Shown: positions 1 to 6,189 of the stretch, piece by piece
How the letters are laid out: every line of letters begins with the position of its first letter
How positions within the stretch are numbered: position 1 is the first letter of the stretch
NCBI GenBank assembly: GCA_030039655.1
Contig: JASHVC010000288.1
Coordinates: 1-6,497 of the forward strand
Direction: 5' to 3'
Length of the DNA: 6,497 nucleotides
From: Xanthobacteraceae bacterium
GTDB taxonomy: Bacteria; Pseudomonadota; Alphaproteobacteria; Rhizobiales; Xanthobacteraceae
Notes under the pieces: model-generated
The model's input: the letters and a program-made list of their open reading frames with translations, nothing else
The model's database searches: none
Told to the model about the DNA's origin: nothing
Made by a program: the position numbers and the translations under genes

Positions 1-1176
1 TTCTTCGAGGCCATCCGCCAGCTCGGCAACGATCTGCCGCGGCGGCACGCCATCTATATCCATCTCACGCTGCTGCCGTTCATCCCCAGCGCCGGCGAAT
101 TGAAGACCAAGCCGACCCAGCATTCGGTGCGCGAGCTGCGCGCCATCGGCATTCAGCCCGATATCCTCTTGTGCCGCACCGACCGGCCGATTCCGCCGGG
201 CGAACGCAAGAAGCTGGCGCTGTTCTGCAACGTCCGCGAAAGCGCGGTGATCGAGGCGCTCGACGTCGACAACATCTATGCGGTGCCCGAGGCCTATCAT
301 GCGGGGGGCCTCGACACCGAAGTGCTCGCCGCGTTCGGCATCGAAAATCCGCCGCCGCCCGATCTTGCTACCTGGCATCTCATCAACGAGCGCATCCGCA
401 ATCCCGAAGGCGACGTGACCATCGCCATTGTCGGCAAGTACACTGGGATGAAGGACGCCTATAAGTCTCTGATCGAAGCGCTCTCTCACGGCGGCATCTC
501 CAACAAAGTGAAGGTCAATCTCGACTGGATCGAGAGCGAAGTGTTCGAGAATGAGGACCCGGCGCCGTTCCTTGAACATGTTGACGGCATTCTGGTGCCC
601 GGCGGTTTCGGCCAGCGCGGTGCTGAGGGAAAAATCCGCGCCGCGCAGTTCGCCCGCGAGCGCCAGGTGCCGTACTTCGGCATCTGCTTCGGCATGCAGA
701 TGGCGGTGATCGAGGCGGCGCGAAATTTGTGCGGCATCGAGGCTGCGAATTCGACCGAGTTCGGCGCGACCACCGAGCCGGTGGTCGGCCTGATGACCGA
801 ATGGATGAAGGGCAACGAACTACAGAAGCGCGGGCTCAATGGCGATATGGGCGGCACCATGCGGCTCGGCGCTTATCCGGCGGTGTTGCAGCGCGGGTCG
901 CGCATAGCCGAGATTTATCGAGCGACGGAGATTTCCGAGCGCCACCGCCATCGCTACGAGGTCAACACCGGCTACAAGGATCGGCTCGCCCAGCACGGTA
1001 TGCGCTTCTCCGGCATGTCGCCCGACGGGCTGTTGCCGGAGATCGTCGAGTATGACGACCATCCGTGGTTCATCGGCGTGCAATTTCATCCCGAGCTGAA
1101 ATCGCGGCCGTTCGCGCCGCACCCGCTGTTCTCGTCCTTCATCGGCGCGGCCGTGGAGCAGAGCCGGTTGGTGTAA
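1..1176 (+). CDS. pyrG: CTP synthase, C-terminal part (5' end outside window)
   Basis: CTP synthase converts UTP to CTP in the cytoplasm, using ATP and ammonia released from glutamine. The frame is open from base 1 and ends at TAA 1174-1176, giving 391 residues; the family is about 540 long, so roughly 150 N-terminal residues lie upstream. The fragment begins inside the synthetase domain, with the family-typical [12 protein letters not shown] and CRTDRPIP segments at about residues 36-65. The glutamine amidotransferase domain follows: [10 protein letters not shown] near 199, the nucleophile Cys229 in GICFGMQ (TGC at 685-687), and the His/Glu of QFHPE (codons 1087-1095). All three triad residues are present, so it looks functional. 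The TTG at 100 is internal and is not the start. CTP is also the activating nucleotide for Kdo, which fits with kdsA nearby. Confidence 0.97.
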   Translation, partial: FFEAIRQLGNDLPRRHAIYIHLTLLPFIPSAGELKTKPTQHSVRELRAIGIQPDILLCRTDRPIPPGERKKLALFCNVRESAVIEALDVDNIYAVPEAYHAGGLDTEVLAAFGIENPPPPDLATWHLINERIRNPEGDVTIAIVGKYTGMKDAYKSLIEALSHGGISNKVKVNLDWIESEVFENEDPAPFLEHVDGILVPGGFGQRGAEGKIRAAQFARERQVPYFGICFGMQMAVIEAARNLCGIEAANSTEFGATTEPVVGLMTEWMKGNELQKRGLNGDMGGTMRLGAYPAVLQRGSRIAEIYRATEISERHRHRYEVNTGYKDRLAQHGMRFSGMSPDGLLPEIVEYDDHPWFIGVQFHPELKSRPFAPHPLFSSFIGAAVEQSRLV

Positions 1177-1184
1177 GCTCAGCC

Positions 1185-1271
1185 GTCATGCCCGGCCTTG
1201 TGCCGGGCATCCCGTCTTATTACGCACATAGGCACGGCAATCGAGATGGCCGGGACAAGCCCGGCCATGAC
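1185..1271. repeat. Palindromic intergenic element A (87 bp)
   Basis: The element starts with GTCATGCCCGG and ends with CCCGGCCATGAC, so its two ends are near-perfect inverted copies. Each arm is itself a hairpin; the left arm is ATGCCCGG, a short CTTGT-containing loop, then CCGGGCAT. It begins 8 bases after the pyrG stop and ends just before the ribosome binding site of the next gene. Such mobile-like palindromes are common between genes in Bradyrhizobium-type genomes (known of the group, not checked here). In the transcript it would fold strongly and may protect the pyrG 3' end or slow transcription. There is no T-tract, so I do not call it a terminator. Confidence 0.85.
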
Positions 1272-1284
1272 ATAGGGGAGGGTC

Positions 1285-1611
1285 ATGATCTACGAAATGC
1301 GCGTCTATCGCTGTGTGCCGGGCCGGCTGCCGGCATTGTTGCAGCGATTTCAGAACGTCACGCTCAAGCTCTGGGACAAGCACGGCATCAAACAGGCCGG
1401 TTTCTGGACCACGCTGATCGGCGAGTCCAATCACGAGCTGACCTATCTGCTGGCTTGGGAATCGCTCGCCGACCGTGAGAAGAAGTGGAACGCCTTTATG
1501 GCGGATCCCGACTGGATCAACGCCCGCGCCGCGAGCGAAAAGGATGGTCCGATCCTCGCGAACGCGATGAACCAGATCCTCCAACCGACGGCGTTTTCCG
1601 CGGTGAAGTAG
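1285..1611 (+). CDS. NIPSNAP family protein
   Basis: This is a 108-residue protein with the NIPSNAP pattern: it opens with IYEMRVYRCVPGRLPALLQRF, has a central GFWTTLIGESNHELTYLLAWESLADREKKW stretch (two pieces, about residues 38-69), and ends in a short helix. The fold is expected to be a dimeric alpha/beta barrel of the ferredoxin-like type. The molecular role of bacterial NIPSNAP proteins is not established, so no reaction is assigned. No signal peptide or membrane segment is visible, so it is probably cytosolic. The ATG at 1285 follows a strong GGGGAGG at 1275-1281, although the gap to the ATG is only 3 bases. The gene lies between pyrG and kdsA on the same strand, 61 bases before kdsA, and may be cotranscribed with it. 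Confidence 0.88.
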   Translation: MIYEMRVYRCVPGRLPALLQRFQNVTLKLWDKHGIKQAGFWTTLIGESNHELTYLLAWESLADREKKWNAFMADPDWINARAASEKDGPILANAMNQILQPTAFSAVK

Positions 1612-1672
1612 GGCTGGCGGAAGTGGTTGACCCGGCGCTACGCGGCCATCATGTTCGCCCGCGAGGACGCTG

Positions 1673-2509
1673 ATGACCACCAAGCCCAACCCTATTGTCG
1701 CCGTCGGCAAAGTGCGTTTCGGCAATAAGCTGCCGTTGGCGCTGATCGCCGGGCCGTGCGCGCTCGAAAGCCGTGCGCATGCGTTCGACATGGCCGGCGC
1801 GCTGAAAGAAATCGCCGCACGGCTCGGTATCGGCTTCATCTACAAAACGTCGTTCGACAAAGCGAACCGCACCAGCGCCAAAAGCGCGCGCGGCATCGGC
1901 ATCGACAAGGCGCTGACCATCTTCGCCGAATTGCGGAGAAAGCTCGGCGTGGCGGTGCTCACCGATGTGCACGAACCCGATCAGTGCGCGGCGGTCGCCG
2001 AGGTGGTCGACGTTTTGCAGATCCCAGCGTTCCTGTGCCGTCAGACCGACCTTTTGATCGCCGCAGCGAAAACCGGTCGCGCGGTGAACGTGAAGAAGGG
2101 GCAGTTTCTCGCGCCGTGGGACATGGCCAACGTGGTGCAAAAAATCACCGGCGCGGGTAACCGCAATGTGCTGGTGACCGAGCGGGGTGTTTCGTTCGGC
2201 TACAACACACTGGTCTCGGACATGCGCGCGCTGCCGCAGCTCGCCAAGGCTGGCGCACCGGTAATCTTCGACGCTACCCATTCGGTGCAGCAGCCGGGCG
2301 GCCAGGGGACCTCATCGGGCGGCGAGCGGGAGTTTGTGCCGGTGCTGGCGCGGGCGGCCGTGGCCGTTGGGGTGGCTGGGGTCTTCGTCGAGACCCATCA
2401 GGACCCTGACCACGCGCCGTCCGATGGTCCAAACATGATGCCGCTCAAGCAGATGGAGCCGCTTCTTGAACGACTGATGCAATTCGACACGCTGGCTAAG
2501 GGAACATAA
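1673..2509 (+). CDS. kdsA: 3-deoxy-8-phosphooctulonate (Kdo-8-P) synthase, metal-dependent type
   Basis: KdsA condenses phosphoenolpyruvate with arabinose-5-phosphate to give Kdo-8-phosphate, the precursor of the Kdo that joins lipid A to the LPS core. The 278 residues are full length for the family (TIM barrel). Recognisable segments are IAGPCALES (25-33), [11 protein letters not shown] (58-68), LTDVHEP (96-102), [12 protein letters not shown] (117-128), [13 protein letters not shown] (138-150), [10 protein letters not shown] (169-178), DATHSVQ (200-206) and SDGPNMMPL (250-258). Cys29, His203, Glu240 and Asp251 match, with a constant offset of 18, the four metal ligands I recall for the Aquifex aeolicus enzyme. 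The metal-independent E. coli type has Asn in place of that Cys and CDGP in place of SDGP. The start at 1673 is supported by GAGG at 1663-1666, spaced 6 bases away. Confidence 0.97.
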   Translation: MTTKPNPIVAVGKVRFGNKLPLALIAGPCALESRAHAFDMAGALKEIAARLGIGFIYKTSFDKANRTSAKSARGIGIDKALTIFAELRRKLGVAVLTDVHEPDQCAAVAEVVDVLQIPAFLCRQTDLLIAAAKTGRAVNVKKGQFLAPWDMANVVQKITGAGNRNVLVTERGVSFGYNTLVSDMRALPQLAKAGAPVIFDATHSVQQPGGQGTSSGGEREFVPVLARAAVAVGVAGVFVETHQDPDHAPSDGPNMMPLKQMEPLLERLMQFDTLAKGT

Positions 2510-2520
2510 CCCAAAACGGA

Positions 2521-2622
2521 CGTCACCCTGAGGTGGCCGCGAAGCGGCCCTCGAAGGGTGATCCCCCGGGCCGCCTCGGCCGCATCCTTCGAGGCTCGTT
2601 TCGCTCGCACCTCAGGATGACG
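2521..2622. repeat. Palindromic intergenic element B (102 bp)
   Basis: The ends are inverted copies: CGTCACCCTGAGGTG at 2521-2535 and CACCTCAGGATGACG at 2608-2622 match at 14 of 15 positions when one is reversed and complemented. Inside, GGCCGC-GAA-GCGGCC (2535-2549) forms a perfect hairpin, and CCTCGAAGG near 2549 pairs with CCTTCGAGG near 2586. The element starts 11 bases after the kdsA stop. Its right end touches the coding-like start of the transporter gene and supplies an ATG (2617) that runs into TAG after three codons. This sequence type is frequent between genes in Bradyrhizobium-like genomes (known of the group, not checked here). Confidence 0.87.
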
Positions 2623-2706
2623 GATTAGACTGCCATTCCCCCCGTCCTTAGAGTCGTCAGTCTGGTCGTCTTTGCCTCGACGCTGTTCTCACGCGCCGTC
2701 GATCCG

Positions 2707-3813
2707 GTGATTCCGAAAATCGCCGCCGACCTCGGCATCGACGTGAAGACCGCGGCACTCCTGTCGAGCGCTTTCACTTTCCCCTATGCGTTCACCCAGC
2801 CTGTGCTTGGCACAATCGGCGACTTCTTCGGCAAGACGCGGCTGATGAATGCCAGCCTTGCGGCCGTGGTGACCACGACGTTGATCTGCTCTTTCGCCAG
2901 CAATTTCTCATTGCTGGTGGCCATGCGCATCATCGCCGGCGTCTGCGCCGGGGGCATCTTCCCGGTTGGTGTCGCGATCATTGGCGATCTTGTGCCTATC
3001 CAGGCGCGGCAAGTTGCGATCGGCCGGCTCCTTGCCGTAGGACTTACTGGAAATCTCATCGGCGCCGTGATCTCGGGCGTGATCGGCGACTTTCTTGGCT
3101 GGCGCGGCGTGTTTTTCTCCATCGGCGGCTTCGGGCTCGTTGTGGCGGTGATCGCCTACTTCGCATTCCGCGGATTAAACGCGGCGAAGTCACGACCCTT
3201 CAACCTCGCCGCGGTTGCCGCGGGCTTCCAGGACGTGCTGGCCGACCCGCGCGCCAAGATTTGTTTCGGCTCGGTGTTCTTCGAAGGCATCGTCATCCAC
3301 GGCATGTTTCCCTACGTGGCGCTGTTGCTGCTCGCGGCCGGACAGACGCACTCGTCCTACGCGGGGATGATTATCGCCGGCTTCGGCCTCGGCGGCATCG
3401 TGTTCACGCTGTGCCTGCCATTTCTGGTCTTGCACCTGACCGAGCGGCACTTGATGCTGTCAGGCGCGGCCGGCGCGGCCATCGCTTTCATCCTGATCTC
3501 GCTGAACATGGCCTGGTATATCCAGGCCGTGGTGTTCGTGCTGTTCGGGCTTTCCTTCTACATGCTGCACAACAACATCCAGGTGCACGTCACCGACCTC
3601 TCGCAGACCGCGCGCGGCGCTGCGTTGTCCATGCATTCGTCGGCATTCTTCACCGGCCAGGCGATCGGGCCGATCTATTACGGTTTCGCGTTCCAACATT
3701 TCGGCCTTAGCAGACCGCCGCTCATCGGCGCCGCTGTGATCCTGATTATCGGCGTGGTCTGCGCGCGCTACCTGCGGCACCGGCGCGAGCAGGGGCTTGT
3801 CGAAGGGGTTTAA
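2707..3813 (+). CDS. Major facilitator superfamily transporter, start uncertain or lost
   Basis: This is a membrane transporter of the MFS; the substrate cannot be read from the sequence. The 368 residues from GTG 2707 contain many hydrophobic helices and a motif-A-like loop, GTIGDFFGKTRLM, at about 35-47, which is the usual loop between helices 2 and 3. GDFLGWRGVFF near 125-135 resembles the segment at the end of helix 5. The C-terminus is a basic tail. Coding character extends upstream of the GTG: in frame, 2641-2706 reads PVLRVVSLVVFASTLFSRAV and onward, which looks like helix 1. The frame is closed by TAG at 2626-2628 and contains no ATG after it. The only unusual starts upstream are CTG 2662 and ATT 2635; neither has a clear Shine-Dalgarno sequence. 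GTG 2707 would delete most of helix 1, so the gene either uses a rare start or is N-terminally damaged. The family is usually about 400 residues long. Confidence 0.82.
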   Translation: MIPKIAADLGIDVKTAALLSSAFTFPYAFTQPVLGTIGDFFGKTRLMNASLAAVVTTTLICSFASNFSLLVAMRIIAGVCAGGIFPVGVAIIGDLVPIQARQVAIGRLLAVGLTGNLIGAVISGVIGDFLGWRGVFFSIGGFGLVVAVIAYFAFRGLNAAKSRPFNLAAVAAGFQDVLADPRAKICFGSVFFEGIVIHGMFPYVALLLLAAGQTHSSYAGMIIAGFGLGGIVFTLCLPFLVLHLTERHLMLSGAAGAAIAFILISLNMAWYIQAVVFVLFGLSFYMLHNNIQVHVTDLSQTARGAALSMHSSAFFTGQAIGPIYYGFAFQHFGLSRPPLIGAAVILIIGVVCARYLRHRREQGLVEGV

Positions 3814-3825
3814 AACACCCATCAT
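3797..3825 (+). promoter_or_regulatory. Possible sigma-70-like promoter of the thi operon
   Basis: TTGTCG at 3797-3802 (4 of 6 matches to TTGACA) and CATCAT at 3820-3825 (4 of 6 matches to TATAAT) are 17 bases apart. They would start transcription near 3832, just before the first stem of the riboswitch at 3834. The position is what supports this call; the boxes themselves are weak. The -35 box would lie inside the end of the transporter gene. Transcription reading through from that gene is an alternative. Confidence 0.35.
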
Positions 3826-3833
3826 TGCCGTAT

Positions 3834-3918
3834 CGGCCAGGGGTGCCGAGCTTCGTTTACGGCTCGGCTGAGATCAAACCCGTCGAACCTGTCTGGGTCA
3901 TTCCAGCGAAGGGAGCCG
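3834..3918 (+). promoter_or_regulatory. TPP riboswitch (THI box)
   Basis: This is a thiamin pyrophosphate-sensing leader RNA. The conserved core is present in order: GGGGTGCC (3840-3847), the CTGAGA pyrimidine-binding loop (3868-3873), then GAACCTG (3885-3891), CTGGGTCATTCCAGCG (3893-3908) and AGGGA (3910-3914). The closing stem P1 is CGGC 3834-3837 with GCCG 3915-3918. The P2/P3 arm is GCCGAGC 3845-3851 with GCTCGGC 3862-3868. It lies directly ahead of thiO-thiS-thiG. No terminator with a T-tract follows. The conserved AGGGA runs into a GGGAG that could serve as ribosome binding site, so TPP binding probably blocks translation initiation (inference). Confidence 0.95.
3911..3915 (+). promoter_or_regulatory. 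Candidate ribosome binding site inside the riboswitch 3' end
   Basis: GGGAG at 3911-3915 overlaps the conserved AGGGA of the TPP riboswitch and the first base of the closing P1 strand. It is 6 bases ahead of a CTG at 3922 that is in frame with thiO. It is far too distant (45 bases) to serve the GTG at 3961. If used, it makes CTG the start and makes the ligand-bound fold hide the ribosome site. Confidence 0.45.
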
Positions 3919-3960
3919 CGTCTGACAGACCATCTGCCACATCTTTCGAAGAAGCCGCGC

Positions 3961-5082
3961 GTGGCCATTATCGGCGCCGGGGTGGTTGGGCTCGGCATTG
4001 CCTGGCGGCTCGCCGGCCGCGCCGCCGTGGAGATATTCGACAAGGGCGCGGCCGGATCGGGCGCGAGCCACGCGGCCGCCGGCATGCTGGCGGCGTGCTG
4101 CGAGGCCGAGCCGGGAGAGGAAACGCTGGTTGCGCTCGGCCGTGAGAGCCAAGCGCGCTGGCCTAGCTTTGCCGAAGAGCTTTTGCGTGCCAGTGGCATC
4201 GACGTTGAGTTGCGCCGCGAGGGTACCTTGGTGCTCGCGCTCACGGCTGACGATCAGGCGGAGATCGGCCATCGCTTGGAGTTTCAGCGGACGCTCAATC
4301 TGCCGCTCGAATGGCTCTCGGCCGCGGCCACGCGCGCCCGCGAGCCGCATCTCGCCGGCAAGATCGCCGGAGCGCTGTTTTCGCCGGAAGATCATCAGGT
4401 CGATAACCGCAAACTTGTGCGGGCGCTACGCGTTGCAGTCGAGGCGGCCGGCGTCGCGGTGTACGAGCACCGGCCGGTCAAGGAGATTTTGGTGCAAAGC
4501 GCTCAGACGAGGGGCCTCGTGCTCGACGACGGGACGACTACGTCCGCCGACATCGTGGTGCTCGCCGCCGGCGCGTGGTCGCGGGGGATTGGCGGACTTC
4601 CACCTGACCGGCGCCCGCCAGTGCGTCCGGTCAAGGGCCAGATGCTGGCGCTGAAGATGGACGCGGCGGTACCGCTCCTCGATCACGTGCTGTGGGCGCC
4701 TGGTGCTTATCTGGTGCCGCGGCGCGATGGCCGTCTGATCATCGGCGGCACCGTGGAGGAGAAAGGCTTCGACGACACGATCACTGCCGGCGGCATGCTG
4801 ACGCTACTCGAAGCTGCGTGGCGCGCGGTGCCAGCGGTGGAGGAATTGCCGGTCGATGAAATCTGGGTTGGTCATCGACCCGGCAGCCGTGACGATGCAC
4901 CGATCCTCGGGCGCGGTCCGCTCGACGGTTTGTTTTATGCGACCGGCCACCATCGCAACGGCATTCTGCTTGCGCCTGTGACGGCGGACGCCATGGCGCG
5001 GCTCATCCTCGACGATGTGGCCGATGCGGTGATCCGCCCCTTCGGCCTTGAGCGCTTCTTGCCGGCGCGTGCGGCGGAGTAG
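3961..5082 (+). CDS. thiO: Glycine oxidase ThiO (FAD-dependent)
   Basis: ThiO oxidises glycine to the imine (dehydroglycine) used for the thiamin thiazole ring, using FAD and oxygen. From GTG 3961 it is 373 residues. The dinucleotide fold is VAIIGAGVVGLG at 1-12, with an acidic residue ending strand 2 (Asp27). The DAO-family SGASHAAAGMLA segment follows at 33-44. Arg306 (in HRPGSRDDAP) and Arg332 (in GHHRNGILLAP) correspond to the two arginines that bind the glycine carboxylate in Bacillus ThiO. The start is uncertain: no ATG exists near the N-terminus. GTG 3961 has only a weak purine stretch before it and begins abruptly at the first beta strand. CTG 3922 adds 13 residues (TDHLPHLSKKPR after the start) and has GGGAG at ideal spacing. 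The frame stays open back to the transporter stop. thiS follows 11 bases downstream. Confidence 0.93.
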   Translation: MAIIGAGVVGLGIAWRLAGRAAVEIFDKGAAGSGASHAAAGMLAACCEAEPGEETLVALGRESQARWPSFAEELLRASGIDVELRREGTLVLALTADDQAEIGHRLEFQRTLNLPLEWLSAAATRAREPHLAGKIAGALFSPEDHQVDNRKLVRALRVAVEAAGVAVYEHRPVKEILVQSAQTRGLVLDDGTTTSADIVVLAAGAWSRGIGGLPPDRRPPVRPVKGQMLALKMDAAVPLLDHVLWAPGAYLVPRRDGRLIIGGTVEEKGFDDTITAGGMLTLLEAAWRAVPAVEELPVDEIWVGHRPGSRDDAPILGRGPLDGLFYATGHHRNGILLAPVTADAMARLILDDVADAVIRPFGLERFLPARAAE

Positions 5083-5093
5083 GAGAGTTTGCG

Positions 5094-5306
5094 ATGACGC
5101 AACAGACAATCCGCGTGAATGGCGAAAATGAGCCGCTTGCCGCCGCTACCGTGGAGGCCTTGTTGGCGGAGAAGGCCGTCGATACCGCGCAGCGCGGCAT
5201 CGCGGTAGCGCTCAACGGCACTGTCGTTCCCCGCGTCGCGTGGTGCGACACGCCGCTCAAAGCCGGCGACAGCGTCGAGATCGTGCGGGCAAAGCAGGGG
5301 GGATAA
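5094..5306 (+). CDS. thiS: Sulfur carrier protein ThiS
   Basis: ThiS is a small ubiquitin-like carrier. Its C-terminal glycine is adenylated and then converted to a thiocarboxylate, which donates sulfur to ThiG. The 70 residues fit the family (about 65-70), starting with the TIRVNGE strand and ending in [15 protein letters not shown], with the essential terminal Gly-Gly. [10 protein letters not shown] at about 39-48 is also typical. The ATG at 5094 follows AGGAGAG at 5081-5087 and lies 11 bases after the thiO stop, so the two genes form one operon. The stop TAA (5304-5306) shares its last A with an ATG at 5306 in the thiG frame. The activating enzyme (ThiF/MoeB type) is not in the window. Confidence 0.95.
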   Translation: MTQQTIRVNGENEPLAAATVEALLAEKAVDTAQRGIAVALNGTVVPRVAWCDTPLKAGDSVEIVRAKQGG

Positions 5307-5315
5307 TGCTTTCCA

Positions 5316-5375
5316 CTCGTCCCCGCGAAAGCGGGGACCCAGCGCTGGGTTCCCGCCTGCGCGGGAATGAGCGGA
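5316..5375. repeat. Palindromic intergenic element C between thiS and thiG
   Basis: Three hairpins lie in a row: GTCCCCGC-GAAA-GCGGGGAC (5319-5338), CCCAGCGCTGGG (5338-5349) and TTCCCGC-CTGC-GCGGGAA (5350-5367). This GC-rich triple palindrome is typical of intergenic repeats in Bradyrhizobium-like genomes (known of the group, not checked here). It sits inside the operon, 9 bases after the thiS stop and about 20 bases before the thiG start. It contains no stop codon in the thiG frame, reading [20 protein letters not shown]. As RNA it should fold stably and may alter the relative amounts of ThiS and ThiG. Confidence 0.87.
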
Positions 5376-5383
5376 GCAAGTTC

Positions 5384-5388
5384 TGGAG
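5384..5388 (+). promoter_or_regulatory. Ribosome binding site deciding the thiG start
   Basis: TGGAG at 5384-5388 is 7 bases before ATG 5396. It lies immediately past the palindromic element, and the protein from this ATG aligns with the usual ThiG N-terminus. This favours 5396 over the in-frame ATG at 5306. Confidence 0.6.
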
Positions 5389-5395
5389 CAAACAA

Positions 5396-6166
5396 ATGTC
5401 CGATCCGCTTATCATCGCCGGCCATCAATTCGGCTCGCGGCTGTTTCTCGGCAGCGCCGGCTATCCCAATCGCAAAATCATGCTCGATGCTATTGCCGCA
5501 AGCGGCAGCGAAATGGTCACGGCCTCGATCCGCCGCATCAGCCTCGCGGGCGATGACGAGAGCATGGTCGACCTCTTGGCCGGCCGCGTGAAGTTCCTCC
5601 CCAACACGGCCGGCTGCCAAACCGCCAAGGACGCCGTCCTCACCGCCGAGCTGGCGCGCGAAGCGCTTAATACCAACTGGATCAAGCTCGAAGTCATCGG
5701 CGACCGCGAGTTGCTCTATCCCGACGTTGAAGAACTTGTGCGCGCCACGCAGGCACTGGTCGCGAAGGGATTCGTCGTGTTGCCTTACTGCACCGAAGAC
5801 CCGGTGACCTGCCGCAAGCTCGCCGACGCAGGCGCCGCCGCCGTAATGCCGCTTGGCTCGCCGATCGGCTCCGGGCTCGGCGTTTCCAACCCGCACTTCA
5901 TTGAACTGATCTGCGCGCGCTCGCCGGTGCCGGTCGTGCTCGATGCCGGCATCGGCACCGCCTCCGACGCGACGCTGGCCATGGAGCTTGGCTGCGCAGC
6001 GGTATTGATCAACACCGCGGTGTCGAAGGCGCGCGACCCGGTGCTGATGGCTCGGAGCATGCGCGCGGCTGTCGAAGCTGGCCGTTTCTCGCGGCTTGCC
6101 GGCCGCATTGCCAAGCGCACTCATGCCGAACCGTCGAGCCCGCAATTCGGTCTAGTCGGGACGTGA
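5396..6166 (+). CDS. thiG: Thiazole synthase ThiG
   Basis: ThiG builds the thiazole phosphate of thiamin from 1-deoxyxylulose-5-phosphate, dehydroglycine from ThiO and sulfur from ThiS-thiocarboxylate. The 256 residues match the family length (about 255) and TIM-barrel plan. [10 protein letters not shown] (16-25) is the N-terminal strand and phosphate-side loop. Lys97 in IKLEVIGD is the Schiff-base lysine (B. subtilis Lys96), with Glu99 two residues later. Asp183 in [13 protein letters not shown] corresponds to B. subtilis Asp182. [14 protein letters not shown] (about 154-167) and [11 protein letters not shown] (201-211) are phosphate-binding and C-terminal signatures. An upstream in-frame ATG at 5306 would add 30 residues, most of them encoded by the palindromic repeat; I prefer 5396 on homology and its TGGAG. 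No thiE follows, and the next gene is convergent. Confidence 0.96.
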   Translation: MSDPLIIAGHQFGSRLFLGSAGYPNRKIMLDAIAASGSEMVTASIRRISLAGDDESMVDLLAGRVKFLPNTAGCQTAKDAVLTAELAREALNTNWIKLEVIGDRELLYPDVEELVRATQALVAKGFVVLPYCTEDPVTCRKLADAGAAAVMPLGSPIGSGLGVSNPHFIELICARSPVPVVLDAGIGTASDATLAMELGCAAVLINTAVSKARDPVLMARSMRAAVEAGRFSRLAGRIAKRTHAEPSSPQFGLVGT

Positions 6167-6189
6167 GTGCGCTAACACGGTGGCGCGCA

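Noticed and set aside
486..1122. Long minus-strand reading frames opposite pyrG
   Set aside because: They overlap a clearly conserved plus-strand gene and show no recognisable protein motif; they are expected by-products of high-GC coding sequence.
1186..1839. 217-residue minus-strand frame over the NIPSNAP gene and the kdsA start
   Set aside because: It runs through the palindromic element and opposite two supported genes, and has no family resemblance.
1185..2622. CRISPR array or insertion sequence made from the repeats
   Set aside because: The repeats are single, unrelated palindromes without regular spacers, transposase genes or target-site duplications that I can see.
3806..3820. Possible terminator after the transporter gene (GGGT/ACCC arms)
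   Set aside because: The stem is only about four pairs with a mismatch, and no T-tract follows.
5003..6145. 380-residue minus-strand frame opposite thiS and thiG
   Set aside because: It is antisense to conserved thiG, crosses a palindromic repeat and has His/Arg-rich composition typical of a shadow frame.
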